Of a DNA stretch of 64,000 nucleotides, positions 17,107 to 34,059 are shown in pieces. Origin of the DNA: Dyella_B humi (GTDB lineage: Bacteria; Pseudomonadota; Gammaproteobacteria; Xanthomonadales; Rhodanobacteraceae); contig NZ_JADIKI010000023.1 of NCBI RefSeq assembly GCF_044904605.1, forward strand, positions 186,001 to 250,000, in the 5' to 3' direction. The notes below the pieces were generated by a model. That model worked only from the letters and a program-made list of their open reading frames with translations. It was not told where the DNA came from and did no database searches. A program made the position numbers and the translations under genes. Every line of letters starts with the position of its first letter. Within the stretch, counting starts at the first letter, position 1.

Positions 17107-17126
17107 GCCGCCCGCGTGCGGGCGGC
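17107..17126 (-). terminator. Terminator after tuf copy 1 (end of str operon)
   Basis: GC-rich stem GCCGCCCGC/GCGGGCGGC (17107-17115 with 17118-17126, effectively 8 bp plus a tetraloop). On the minus strand it is followed by ATTTCTTAAG. It lies 14 nt after the tuf stop and immediately upstream of the S10 promoter. The U tract is imperfect. Confidence 0.7.
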
Positions 17127-17140
17127 TTTCGACCATCAAC

Positions 17141-18331
17141 TTACTTGACGATCTTGGCGACGACGCCCGCACCCACCGTGCGGCCGCCTTCGCGAATCGC
17201 GAAACGCAGGCCTTCGGTCATCGCGATCGGGGCGATCAGGGTCACCGTGATCTTCACGTTGTCGCCCGGCATCACCATCTCGGTGCCTTCCGGCAGCTTG
17301 ATCGCACCGGTCACGTCCGTCGTGCGGAAATAGAACTGCGGGCGGTAGTTGCTGAAGAACGGGGTATGACGGCCACCCTCTTCCTTCGACAGCACGTAGA
17401 TCTCGCCTTCGAAGTCCGTGTGCGGCGTGATCGAACCCGGCTTGGCCAGCACCTGGCCGCGCTCCACGTCTTCACGCTTCGTACCGCGCAGCAGTAGGCC
17501 CACGTTGTCGCCCGCCTGGCCCTGATCCAGCAGCTTGCGGAACATTTCCACGCCGGTCACCGTGGTCTTGACGGTGGCCTTGAGACCCACGATCTCGACT
17601 TCATCGCCGACCTTGATGATGCCCGTCTCCACGCGACCGGTTACCACCGTGCCGCGACCGGAGATCGAGAACACGTCTTCCACCGGCATCAGGAACGCCT
17701 TGTCCAGCACGCGCACCGGCTCGGGAATGTAGGTGTCCAGCGCATCCACCAGCGCAATGATCGCCGGCACGCCAATCTCCGACTGGTCGCCTTCCAGCGC
17801 CTTCAGCGCCGAGCCCTTGATGATCGGTGTGTCGTCGCCCGGGAAGTCGTACTTGCTCAGCAGCTCACGTACTTCCATCTCGACGAGCTCCAGCAGCTCG
17901 GCGTCGTCCACCATGTCGGCCTTGTTCAGGAACACCACGATGTACGGCACGCCCACCTGGCGGCTCAGCAGGATGTGTTCACGCGTCTGCGGCATCGGGC
18001 CGTCGGCCGCCGAGCACACCAGGATCGCGCCATCCATCTGCGCCGCACCCGTGATCATGTTCTTCACGTAGTCGGCGTGGCCTGGGCAATCCACGTGCGC
18101 GTAGTGGCGCGTCGGCGATTCGTATTCCACGTGCGCCGTCGAGATCGTAATCCCGCGCGCCTTCTCTTCCGGCGCCGCGTCAATCTGATCGTACGCCTTG
18201 AATTCACCACCAAAACGCTCTGCACCGATCTTCGTCAGCGCCGCCGTCAGCGTCGTCTTGCCGTGGTCCACGTGACCGATCGTGCCCACGTTTACGTGCG
18301 GCTTGGTGCGTTCGAATTTACCCTTTGCCAT
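17141..18331 (-). CDS. tuf: Elongation factor Tu (copy 1, str operon)
   Basis: GTPase that delivers aminoacyl-tRNA to the ribosomal A site. 396 residues; G1 GHVDHGKT, G3 DCPGH, G4 NKAD, and the domain 2-3 sequence VFSISGRGTVVTGRVE are present. Last gene of rpsL-rpsG-fusA-tuf. AGAGG lies 8-9 nt before the ATG. The protein is identical to copy 2 at 34172-35362, and the DNA is almost identical from the stop codon to within 60 nt of the start, indicating gene conversion. Confidence 0.98.
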   Translation of the reverse strand: MAKGKFERTKPHVNVGTIGHVDHGKTTLTAALTKIGAERFGGEFKAYDQIDAAPEEKARGITISTAHVEYESPTRHYAHVDCPGHADYVKNMITGAAQMDGAILVCSAADGPMPQTREHILLSRQVGVPYIVVFLNKADMVDDAELLELVEMEVRELLSKYDFPGDDTPIIKGSALKALEGDQSEIGVPAIIALVDALDTYIPEPVRVLDKAFLMPVEDVFSISGRGTVVTGRVETGIIKVGDEVEIVGLKATVKTTVTGVEMFRKLLDQGQAGDNVGLLLRGTKREDVERGQVLAKPGSITPHTDFEGEIYVLSKEEGGRHTPFFSNYRPQFYFRTTDVTGAIKLPEGTEMVMPGDNVKITVTLIAPIAMTEGLRFAIREGGRTVGAGVVAKIVK

Positions 18332-18380
18332 GGTTTGAACCTCTGAAAAAGAACGATGTTGTTTAGTAAAGAAAACCTTC

Positions 18381-20507
18381 TCAGGCCTTCTTCATAACTT
18401 GTTCGGCGATATTGTTCGGCGCCGGCTCGTAATGATCGAATTCCATCGTGAAGGTGGCGCGGCCCTGCGTCTGCGAACGGAGCGCAGTTGCGTAACCGAA
18501 CATTTCCCCCAGCGGGACCATCGCATTGATGACCTTGCCAGACGGGGTGTCGTCAGAGCCCTGCAACACGCCACGACGACGACTGATGTCACCCATGACG
18601 TCACCGAGGTAGTCCTCCGGCGTCACGACTTCCACCTTCATGATCGGCTCAAGCAAGATCGGCTTAGACTGTTTCGCACCTTCCTTGAAGAGCTCCCTGA
18701 ACGCGCCATAGGCAGCGATCTTGAAGGCCATTTCGGACGAGTCAACGTCGTGGTACGAACCGAACACCAGCTTTGCCTTCACACCCACTACCGGAAAGCC
18801 GGCCAGATGTCCGCTGGTGATGGACTCGCGCAGGCCTTTCTCGACAGACGGGATGTACTCCTTCGGAACTACGCCACCCGTGATGTCGTTGACAAACAGG
18901 AAGTCGTCCTTCACATCCGAGTTCTTGCGATCATCCTCGGTCATCGCCGAGAACTCGATCACCACGTGGCCGTACTGACCCTTACCACCGGATTGCTTTG
19001 CGTGTTTGAAGTCCGCCTTGTAAGAGCCTTGGATCGTTTCGCGATAGGCCACCTGCGGCTTGCCGACGTTCGCCTCGACGTTGAACTCGCGACGCATACG
19101 GTCGACGATGATGTCCAGATGCAGTTCGCCCATGCCGGAGATGATGGTCTGGCCGGACTCTTCGTCGGTGCGCACGCGGAATGACGGATCTTCCGCTGCC
19201 AAACGGCTAAGCGCGATACCCATCTTTTCCTGGTCGGACTTGGTCTTCGGCTCGACCGCCATGGAGATCACCGGCTCCGGGAACGTCATACGCTCCAGAG
19301 TGATGACGTGGTCCTGTGCGCACAGCGTATCGCCAGTGGTGACGTCCTTCAGACCCACCGCAGCGGCAATGTCGCCCGCGCGCACTTCCTTAATTTCCTG
19401 GCGTTCGTTAGCGTGCATCTGCAAGATGCGACCGATGCGCTCTTTCTTGCCCTTGACCGAGTTGTACACCTGGTCGCCTGCATTGAGCGTGCCGGAGTAG
19501 ACGCGGAAGAAGGTCAGCGAGCCGACGAATGGGTCGGTCATGATCTTGAACGCAAGTGAGGAGAACGGCGCGCTGTCATCCGCAGGACGACTAGCCTCCT
19601 TCTCACTCTCATCGATGCCCTTCACCGGCGGACGATCGGCCGGCGACGGCAGCAACTGAATCACGGCGTCCAGCATAGCCTGCACGCCTTTGTTCTTGAA
19701 CGCACTACCGCAGAAGACCGGAATCAGGGCATTGGACAGCGTACCCGCACGCAGGCCGGTTATGATTTCTGCCTCGGAGAGGTCGCCCTCTTCCAGGTAT
19801 TTGTTCATCAGCTCTTCGGACGTCTCGGCGGCCGACTCCACCATGAAGCTGTGCGCCTTGTCGGCAGCATCCTTCAGATTGGCAGGGATATCCTGGTATT
19901 CAAACTTCATACCCTGGGATTCCATATCCCAGACGACCGCCTTCATCTTGAGCAGATCGATCACGCCTTCGAAGTTCTCTTCAGCGCCGATCGGCACCTG
20001 CATCGGTACGGGATGGGCACCCAGACGCGACTTCAGCTGGTCCACGACCTTTTCGAAGTTGGCGCCGGTGCGGTCCATCTTGTTGACGAACGCAAGGCGC
20101 GGCACGCCGTACTTGTTAGCCTGGCGCCACACGGTTTCGGATTGCGGCTGCACACCACCCACTGCGCACAACACGAACACCGCACCATCGAGCACGCGCA
20201 ACGAACGCTCCACCTCGATGGTGAAGTCCACGTGGCCTGGCGTGTCGATGATGTTGAACCGGTGTTCGGGCAGAGAGCGATCCATACCCTTCCAGAACGC
20301 CGTCGTTGCCGCCGACGTGATGGTGATGCCACGCTCCTGCTCCTGCTCCATCCAGTCCATGGTCGCGGCACCGTCATGCACCTCGCCAATCTTGTGACTG
20401 ACGCCAGTGTAAAACAGGATGCGCTCCGTGGTGGTGGTCTTACCAGCATCGATGTGGGCCATGATGCCGAAGTTGCGGTAGCGCTCAATGGGAGTAGTGC
20501 GTGCCAC
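18381..20507 (-). CDS. fusA: Elongation factor G
   Basis: GTPase that drives translocation and, with RRF, ribosome recycling. 708 residues; G1 AHIDAGKTTTTERIL, G3 DTPGHVDF, G4 NKMDRTGA, and the C-terminal domains IV-V ending HYEPAPNNIAEQVMKKA. The start codon is GTG at 20507, with GAGG upstream. In the str operon between rpsG and tuf. Confidence 0.98.
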   Translation of the reverse strand: MARTTPIERYRNFGIMAHIDAGKTTTTERILFYTGVSHKIGEVHDGAATMDWMEQEQERGITITSAATTAFWKGMDRSLPEHRFNIIDTPGHVDFTIEVERSLRVLDGAVFVLCAVGGVQPQSETVWRQANKYGVPRLAFVNKMDRTGANFEKVVDQLKSRLGAHPVPMQVPIGAEENFEGVIDLLKMKAVVWDMESQGMKFEYQDIPANLKDAADKAHSFMVESAAETSEELMNKYLEEGDLSEAEIITGLRAGTLSNALIPVFCGSAFKNKGVQAMLDAVIQLLPSPADRPPVKGIDESEKEASRPADDSAPFSSLAFKIMTDPFVGSLTFFRVYSGTLNAGDQVYNSVKGKKERIGRILQMHANERQEIKEVRAGDIAAAVGLKDVTTGDTLCAQDHVITLERMTFPEPVISMAVEPKTKSDQEKMGIALSRLAAEDPSFRVRTDEESGQTIISGMGELHLDIIVDRMRREFNVEANVGKPQVAYRETIQGSYKADFKHAKQSGGKGQYGHVVIEFSAMTEDDRKNSDVKDDFLFVNDITGGVVPKEYIPSVEKGLRESITSGHLAGFPVVGVKAKLVFGSYHDVDSSEMAFKIAAYGAFRELFKEGAKQSKPILLEPIMKVEVVTPEDYLGDVMGDISRRRGVLQGSDDTPSGKVINAMVPLGEMFGYATALRSQTQGRATFTMEFDHYEPAPNNIAEQVMKKA

Positions 20508-20545
20508 GATACTAACCTCGAATCCGTGCTGTCTTGCTGCCTTGC

Positions 20546-21013
20546 TTACCAGCGGTAGTGCGAGAAGGCCTTGTTGGCCTCGGCCATGCGATGCGTTTCT
20601 TCACGCTTCTTGATGGCGCCACCACGGTTTTCCGATGCTTCCAGCAACTCGGCAGCCAGCTTGCGCGGCATGGACGTTTCACCGCGCTTGCGCGCAGCCT
20701 CAATCGCCCAGCGCATGGCCAACGCCATACGGCGACCCGGACGCACTTCGACAGGCACCTGATAGGTGGCGCCACCGACGCGACGGGACTTCACCTCGAC
20801 GGCAGGAGCGATGTTGCCGAGCGCCTTCTCGACCAGCTGCACCGGCTCGGCGTGCTTTTCGCCGAGGTGATTCAGCGCGCCATAGACGATGGCTTCAGCG
20901 ACGGACTTCTTGCCGCTCTTCATCACCATGTTGATAAAGCGGGCGATAAGCTGGCTGCCATGCTTGGGATCGGGCAGGACCAGACGGGCGGGATGGGAAC
21001 CTTTACGCGACAT
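20546..21013 (-). CDS. rpsG: 30S ribosomal protein S7
   Basis: Primary 16S rRNA binder that nucleates 30S head assembly; in E. coli the str-operon repressor. 155 residues, MSRKGSHPARLVLPDPKHGSQ near the N-terminus and RVGGATYQVPVEVRPGRR in the middle. 16 nt after rpsL. Confidence 0.98.
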   Translation of the reverse strand: MSRKGSHPARLVLPDPKHGSQLIARFINMVMKSGKKSVAEAIVYGALNHLGEKHAEPVQLVEKALGNIAPAVEVKSRRVGGATYQVPVEVRPGRRMALAMRWAIEAARKRGETSMPRKLAAELLEASENRGGAIKKREETHRMAEANKAFSHYRW

Positions 21014-21029
21014 AGTAGATGTCCTTCAA

Positions 21030-21404
21030 TTAGCTCTTCGGGCGCTTGGCGCCATACTTCGAACGAGCCTGGCGGCGCTTGGTGACGCCGGCGCAGTCGA
21101 GGCTGCCACGTACGGTGTGGTAACGCACACCAGGCAGATCCTTCACACGGCCGCCGCGGATAAGCACCACCGAGTGCTCCTGGAGGTTGTGACCTTCACC
21201 GCCGATGTAGCTAATGACCTCGTAACCGTTGGTCAGGCGCACCTTGGCGACCTTGCGCAGGGCCGAGTTCGGCTTCTTGGGGGTGGTGGTGTAAACGCGC
21301 GTGCAGACGCCGCGGCGTTGCGGACTGCTTTGCAGAGCCGGCGAAGCGCTCTTGTAGCTCTTCGGGCTGCGGGATTTGCGCACCAGCTGATTGACTGTCG
21401 TCAT
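21030..21404 (-). CDS. rpsL: 30S ribosomal protein S12
   Basis: Decoding-centre protein and streptomycin target. 124 residues; MTTVNQLVRKSR at the start. The two lysines altered in streptomycin-resistant mutants are wild type here (TTPKKPNSALRK and GGRVKDLPGVRYHTVRG). First gene of the str group, 173 nt after rpoC, where a hairpin and a possible promoter lie. Confidence 0.98.
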   Translation of the reverse strand: MTTVNQLVRKSRSPKSYKSASPALQSSPQRRGVCTRVYTTTPKKPNSALRKVAKVRLTNGYEVISYIGGEGHNLQEHSVVLIRGGRVKDLPGVRYHTVRGSLDCAGVTKRRQARSKYGAKRPKS

Positions 21405-21421
21405 GCCTAGCTATTCCTGGG

Positions 21422-21455
21422 AAACATAAAGGCAGACCGAATAAACCGGTCTGCC
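21422..21455 (-). terminator. Hairpin with U tract between rpoC and rpsL
   Basis: Perfect 9-bp stem GGCAGACCG/CGGTCTGCC (21431-21439 with 21447-21455), 7-nt loop, followed on the minus strand by TTTATGTTTC. It looks like a weak or partial terminator but lies only 26 nt before the rpsL start and downstream of the candidate promoter at 21467-21495, so it may act as an attenuator in the rpsL leader rather than the end of the rpoBC transcript. Confidence 0.5.
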
Positions 21456-21466
21456 GAGAAGCGGGA

Positions 21467-21495
21467 ATTTAACATGGGCGCCTTACCTCAGGCAA
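21467..21495 (-). promoter_or_regulatory. Candidate str operon promoter
   Basis: Minus strand TTGCCT (21495-21490), 17-nt spacer, TTAAAT (21472-21467). Position between rpoC and rpsL suits a str promoter, but the match is moderate. Confidence 0.35.
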
Positions 21496-21577
21496 GAAAA
21501 CGCCCGCCATCCTTGACTCGAACACGAGGCGCATTCCATGCGCCTCATTTCGTATGTCGGCGAGTAAGCCGCGTGGC

Positions 21578-25789
<4,212 letters not shown>

Positions 25790-25814
25790 TGCATAAGCTC
25801 CTGTAACCCGCGGG

Positions 25815-29975
<4,161 letters not shown>

Positions 29976-30335
29976 GGTCGGTGACGCCTCGGTTCGCTGT
30001 GGCGCCGGTGGTGCACACACCGGCTAAATTGGGAAAACTTGGATCTGGGGGATCGTGAATAGAGACTCTCGAGTCACAAAGTCCTATTCGCGATGCCCTA
30101 TATCCAATGCGTCCTTGCCTAATGTTCTGAAAAAGGCTCCTGCCCTTTTCTGAATCGCCAAATCCAAGGGTCTTGGCTCCGATGAATCAGGTGCGCCAGG
30201 CACCTGATTCACGAAGAGCCATCCTTGGTTCTCAGATGACTGCCATGCAACCATCTGAAGCGGGCAAAGCCCGGGGACTTACGCCCCCAGGCTTGCGTAA
30301 CGCTGGATCAAACTGACGGCGCGCAAGGGCGCCAA
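29976..30335 (-). promoter_or_regulatory. Structured rplL-rpoB spacer (attenuation/processing region)
   Basis: No gene is present in these 360 nt. Inverted repeats include GGCGC/GCGCC at 30317-30332 directly after rplL, GGGC/GCCC at 30262-30272, TCAGATG/CATCTGA at 30232-30258, and a long compound stem: a perfect 12-bp TGAATCAGGTGC/GCACCTGATTCA (30183-30211) extended by GGCTC/GAGCC (30176-30220) and an outer CCAAGG/CCTTGG pairing. In E. coli this spacer carries an attenuator and an RNase III site that set the ribosomal protein to RNA polymerase ratio. The long stem here is a plausible RNase III substrate (inference). Confidence 0.55.
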
Positions 30336-30707
30336 TTACTTCAGTTCGACCTTGGCGCCGGCGGCTTCGAGGTCCTTCTTGAACTTCTCGGCGTCTTCCT
30401 TCGAAGCCTGTTCCTTCACGACACCACCAGCTTCGGTGAGGTCCTTGGCTTCCTTCAGGCCCAGGCCGGTGATCGCGCGGACAGCCTTGATCACGTCGAC
30501 CTTCTTCTCGCCGGCGTTGATCAGGATGACGTCGAACTCGGTCTGCGCTTCGGCAACCGGGCCGGCAGCGGCCGGGCCAGCAGCCACGGTGACCGGGGCA
30601 GCGGCGGACACGCCAAACTTTTCTTCGATGGCCTTCACCAAGTCCATCACTTCCATGAGCGACTTCGCGGCAACGGCTTCAACGATCTGTTCGTTGGTAA
30701 GGGACAT
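30336..30707 (-). CDS. rplL: 50S ribosomal protein L7/L12
   Basis: Multimeric stalk protein that recruits translation GTPases. 123 residues: N-terminal dimerisation helix pair, an Ala/Pro-rich hinge (AAAPVTVAAGPAAAGP), and the C-terminal domain KVDVIKAVRAITGLGLKEAKDLTE. 44 nt after rplJ. Confidence 0.98.
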   Translation of the reverse strand: MSLTNEQIVEAVAAKSLMEVMDLVKAIEEKFGVSAAAPVTVAAGPAAAGPVAEAQTEFDVILINAGEKKVDVIKAVRAITGLGLKEAKDLTEAGGVVKEQASKEDAEKFKKDLEAAGAKVELK

Positions 30708-30751
30708 TTTGATTTACCTCTGGAAATGGATTCAGTTGGATCGCGTCGAAC

Positions 30752-31273
30752 TTAGGCAGACGCAGCTTCGGCCGGAGCTTCGCCGCCACCCTGCTTGTCG
30801 GCCACGGCCTTGACGGCGCGCGCGAACATCGCAGCGGGTTCGGCCAACACGCGGGCCAGCATGGCGAGGGCCTGCTCGCGGGTCGGCAACGAGGCCAGCA
30901 CTTCAACGTGCGCGGCCGGGAACAGCTTGCCTTCCACCGACACGACTTTCGCCTTCAGCTTGTCGTTGCCCTTGGCGAATTCCTTGATCAGGCGCCCGGC
31001 AGCACCGGGTTCCTCGGTCGAGAATGCGTACAGCAGCGGACCGGTAAGGGCGTCCTTGACGACCTCAAACTCGGTACCAACCACGGCGCGCGAAGCGAGC
31101 GTGTTCTTCACAACCTTCAAGAACACACCGGATTCACGAGCCTTCTTGCGCATCGCGGTCATTTGTTCGACCGTGGTGCCCGCATACTCGGCAGCGACCA
31201 AGGAGTGAGCCTTCGCGGCCACAGCGGCCAGTTCGGCGACTACTTCTTGCTTCTGAGAGAGATTCAGAGCCAT
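30752..31273 (-). CDS. rplJ: 50S ribosomal protein L10
   Basis: Stalk base protein that binds 23S rRNA and L7/L12 dimers; in E. coli the L10-L12 complex represses its own mRNA. 173 residues, MALNLSQKQEVVAELAAVA at the start and RKKARESGVFLKVVKNTLA following. The long C-terminal helix for L12 binding ends in an Ala/Glu-rich tail. A 339-nt leader precedes it. Confidence 0.97.
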   Translation of the reverse strand: MALNLSQKQEVVAELAAVAAKAHSLVAAEYAGTTVEQMTAMRKKARESGVFLKVVKNTLASRAVVGTEFEVVKDALTGPLLYAFSTEEPGAAGRLIKEFAKGNDKLKAKVVSVEGKLFPAAHVEVLASLPTREQALAMLARVLAEPAAMFARAVKAVADKQGGGEAPAEAASA

Positions 31274-31612
31274 GTTTCACTCCTCTTATGAACTCCGCTT
31301 ACGGCTCCTGCCGCTTGCGGTCCTGAGCAACGTCGTCCGTGACGTCGGGGACTTAAAGTCCCGGGTGGTGGCCTTTCCAGATAAAACGCAATTCCAGAAG
31401 GGGCAACACCATCTACGCAGGCGAGGCTCGAAGGCCCGATTAAGCGATCCAACGAACGGTGACGGCGATTCCTTTGCCATAACGAGCTCCCTGCCCGTCG
31501 TCATTGCTTGCAGGATCGCACCTGCGGTCTTTGACGGCGGCTCCGGCACGCGACCGGGCTACCCTCAAAAGATGCCTGCGCGGACCTAGGCCCACGCAGG
31601 ACTTGAATTTGC
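31274..31612 (-). promoter_or_regulatory. rplA-rplJ spacer / L10 leader
   Basis: 339 nt with no credible gene. After the rplA-proximal hairpin (31575-31600) there are further stems, including GCAGG/CCTGC (31510-31525) and a GGGACTTTAAGTCCC-like palindrome near 31349-31364. By analogy with E. coli this is where the L10 promoter and the L10-L12 binding leader would lie; I found no promoter good enough to list. Confidence 0.45.
31567..31600 (-). terminator. Hairpin with T4 after rplA
   Basis: CCTGCG/CGCAGG (31575-31580 with 31595-31600) with an inner GG/CC and CCTAGG core, followed on the minus strand by CATCTTTTG. It lies 13 nt after the rplA stop and probably acts as a weak terminator or attenuator between rplKA and rplJL. 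Confidence 0.5.
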
Positions 31613-32323
31613 TTACTTGGCCGAGGCCGCAACCAGGGTCGAGGTATCGACCGGTACGCCCACGCCCATCGTGCTGGACAGCGCAACCTTCTGCAGGTAC
31701 TGGCCCTTGGCCGTAGACGGCTTGGCCTTCATCAGGTCGGCGATCAGCGCATTCAGGTTGTCAGCCAGCTGCGAGGCTTCGAAGTTGGCCTTGCCAATGG
31801 TGGCGTGAATGATGCCCGCCTTGTCATTGCGGAACTTCACCTGGCCGGCCTTGGCGTTCTTCACAGCCGTGACGACGTCGGCGGTAACCGAGCCATCCTT
31901 GGGGTTCGGCATCAGGCCGCGGGGGCCGAGCAACTGACCCAGCTTGCCGACCACGCGCATCGCGTCCGGCGTGGCGATCACGCGACCAAAGTCGAGGTCG
32001 CCCGCTTGCATGCGCTCAGCGAGATCGTCCATGCCGACGGCGTCGGCGCCGGCCGCCTTGGCAGCTTCAGCCTTTTCACCGGCCGGGCAGAACACCGCGA
32101 CCTTGATGGTTTTGCCGGTACCATGCGGCAGCAACGAGGAACCGCGCACGCCCTGGTCGGATTTCTTGGCATCGATACCCAGACGCACTGCGACGTCGAC
32201 GGATTCGGCGAACTTAGCCTTGGCGTTGTTCTTGATGATGTTGAGGGCGTCGTCCAGGGCATAGATCTTGCCCGGCTGCACCGCGGCCTGAGCCGCCTTC
32301 ATACGCTTCGTGAGCTTTGCCAT
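31613..32323 (-). CDS. rplA: 50S ribosomal protein L1
   Basis: L1-stalk protein that moves deacylated tRNA out of the E site; in E. coli also the repressor of rplKA. 236 residues; MAKLTKRMKAAQAAVQPGK at the start and the signature KNAKAGQVKFRNDKAGIIH in the C-terminal part. Only 3 nt after rplK. Confidence 0.98.
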   Translation of the reverse strand: MAKLTKRMKAAQAAVQPGKIYALDDALNIIKNNAKAKFAESVDVAVRLGIDAKKSDQGVRGSSLLPHGTGKTIKVAVFCPAGEKAEAAKAAGADAVGMDDLAERMQAGDLDFGRVIATPDAMRVVGKLGQLLGPRGLMPNPKDGSVTADVVTAVKNAKAGQVKFRNDKAGIIHATIGKANFEASQLADNLNALIADLMKAKPSTAKGQYLQKVALSSTMGVGVPVDTSTLVAASAK

Positions 32324-32326
32324 GTC

Positions 32327-32755
32327 TTAACCCTCCACCACCAGGCCCATGCTGCGCGCGCTACCGGCGATGGTGCGCACTGCAGCGTCCAGATCAGCTG
32401 CTGTGAGATCCGGCTCCTTCTGCTTGGCGATGTCTTCCAGCTGCTTGCGGGTGATCTTGCCGACCTTGTCGGTGTTCGGCTTGGGCGAACCCTTGGCGAC
32501 ACCAGTGGCCTTCTTGATCAGCACGGTGGCCGGCGGGGTCTTGGTGATAAAGGTGAAGGTACGGTCCGAGTAGGCCGTGATGATCACCGGAATCGGCAGA
32601 CCCGGCTCGATCTTCTGCGTGGCGGCGTTGAACGCCTTGCAGAACTCCATGATGTTCAGGCCGCGCTGACCGAGGGCCGGACCCACAGGCGGCGACGGGT
32701 TGGCCTGACCGGCCTTGACCTGCAGCTTGATATAACCGACAACTTTCTTTGCCAT
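32327..32755 (-). CDS. rplK: 50S ribosomal protein L11
   Basis: GTPase-centre protein and sensor arm for RelA activation. The ATG at 32755 (MAKKVVGYIKLQVKAGQANPSPPVG, Pro-rich switch region included) gives 142 residues. An upstream in-frame extension is not conserved. Preceded by a promoter at 32891-32919 and a leader hairpin. Confidence 0.98.
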   Translation of the reverse strand: MAKKVVGYIKLQVKAGQANPSPPVGPALGQRGLNIMEFCKAFNAATQKIEPGLPIPVIITAYSDRTFTFITKTPPATVLIKKATGVAKGSPKPNTDKVGKITRKQLEDIAKQKEPDLTAADLDAAVRTIAGSARSMGLVVEG

Positions 32756-32890
32756 TAGAGGTTTCCTCGCGAGTTCAAGCGCCTTGCGGCTCCTCGCCGT
32801 GCACATTCCATGGTGAGAGGGAAACCCGCGATCCTGCGGATTCCAGAAATACGGACACGCCGAGTCGAAAGACTCCGGCGTGAACCGCGC
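32756..32890 (-). promoter_or_regulatory. rplK leader with hairpin
   Basis: The untranslated leader carries a stem at 32856-32882 (CACGCCG-AGTC with GACT-CGGCGTG, one bulged C, GAAA loop). In E. coli the rplK leader is bound by L1. Position fits, but I cannot confirm an L1-type site from sequence alone. Confidence 0.4.
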
Positions 32891-32919
32891 AGTTTAGAGA
32901 TGAAACGGACTTTAAGCAA
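32891..32919 (-). promoter_or_regulatory. Sigma-70 promoter upstream of rplK
   Basis: Minus strand -35 TTGCTT (32919-32914), 17-nt spacer, -10 TAAACT (32896-32891), 22 nt after the nusG stop. This would separate the rplKA transcript from secE-nusG. Confidence 0.6.
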
Positions 32920-32940
32920 GCCCTGTGCCGAAAGGCTCGC

Positions 32941-33501
32941 TCAGGCTTTCTCGACCTGCCCGAATTCCAGCTCCACCGGAGTGGAACGGCCGAAGATCAG
33001 CACCGCCACGCGCAGGCGACTCTTCTCGTAATTGACTTCCTCGACTACGCCATTGAAATCATTGAACGGACCGTCAATGACTCGCACCATTTCGCCCGGC
33101 TCGAACAATACCTTGGGCTTGGGCTTGTCCACGCCCTCACGGACGCGGCTGAGGATGGTGTCGGCCTCGCTGTCGCGGATCGGCATGGGACGATCAGCGG
33201 TGCCGCCGATGAAACCCATCACTTTCGGGGTTTCCTTGACCAGATGCCAGCACTCGTCGTCGATGCGCGGCGCCTTGCCCTCGGTGTCGGTTTCGATCTG
33301 CACAAGCACGTAGCCGGGGAAGAACTTGCGCTCACTGCGCCGCTTCTGGCCGCTGCGCATTTCCACCACTTCCTCGGTGGGCACCAGCACTTCGCCGAAC
33401 CGTTCTTCCATGCCAGCACGGTGAATGCGTTCGGTCAGGGACTTCTTGACCTGGTTCTCGAACCCGGAATAAGCATGGACGACGTACCAACGTTTGCTCA
33501 T
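32941..33501 (-). CDS. nusG: Transcription termination/antitermination protein NusG
   Basis: Binds the RNA polymerase clamp, Rho and S10. 186 residues: N-terminal NGN domain beginning MSKRWYVVHAYSGFENQVKKSL, and a C-terminal KOW domain with FEPGEMVRVIDGPFNDFNGVVEEV. 11 nt after secE, as in most bacteria. Confidence 0.98.
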   Translation of the reverse strand: MSKRWYVVHAYSGFENQVKKSLTERIHRAGMEERFGEVLVPTEEVVEMRSGQKRRSERKFFPGYVLVQIETDTEGKAPRIDDECWHLVKETPKVMGFIGGTADRPMPIRDSEADTILSRVREGVDKPKPKVLFEPGEMVRVIDGPFNDFNGVVEEVNYEKSRLRVAVLIFGRSTPVELEFGQVEKA

Positions 33502-33512
33502 TGCGGCGCTCC

Positions 33513-33905
33513 TTATGAACCCAGCTTTAGAAGCCAGTCGAGCACGACTGACTTCAGGATGAGGTCAATCAGGCCCAGCAGTAGCGAGAGCACGATGACC
33601 ACGAGAATGATGATACCGGTGGTCTTGATGGTCTCGTCCCGCGTGGGCCAGACCACCTTGCGCATTTCGAACTGCGACTCGGCAAGGAAATGACGCGCGC
33701 GGCGGCCCGGCGCCGTGAAGGCGGCAATAGCCAGGGCCACGATCACAGCGGCGAGGATCGTGATCAGACGCAGCGGCGACGCGGCGCCGATGTTGCCGAG
33801 GTAGGTGTAGCCGACGATACCGGCCGCCAGCACCAGTACGGCCAGCACCAGCTTGCCGATATCGGCACCGCTTGTGCCTTTGGACTGTTCAGCCTTGGTA
33901 TTCAT
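33513..33905 (-). CDS. secE: Protein translocase subunit SecE
   Basis: Clamp subunit of SecYEG in the inner membrane. The ATG at 33905 gives 130 residues (MNTKAEQSKG), close to the three-helix enterobacterial form: two N-terminal TM segments, the amphipathic conserved helix (EMRKVVWPTRDETIKTT) and a final TM segment. No clear Shine-Dalgarno precedes the ATG; a TTG three codons upstream is an alternative. Lies between tRNA-Trp and nusG. Confidence 0.96.
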   Translation of the reverse strand: MNTKAEQSKGTSGADIGKLVLAVLVLAAGIVGYTYLGNIGAASPLRLITILAAVIVALAIAAFTAPGRRARHFLAESQFEMRKVVWPTRDETIKTTGIIILVVIVLSLLLGLIDLILKSVVLDWLLKLGS

Positions 33906-33979
33906 GCGCGTCAAGCGGATGCCTCAAACACCGGCCATCAGGCCGTTACGACACATCCGCCATCATTCCTCGAAGAAGA

Positions 33980-34055
<76 letters not shown>

Positions 34056-34059
34056 ACGT

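Noticed and set aside
31286..31549. 87-codon frame in the rplA-rplJ spacer as a leader peptide or gene
   Set aside because: Arg/Ser-rich, no family resemblance, no ribosome binding site; the region is better explained as untranslated leader.
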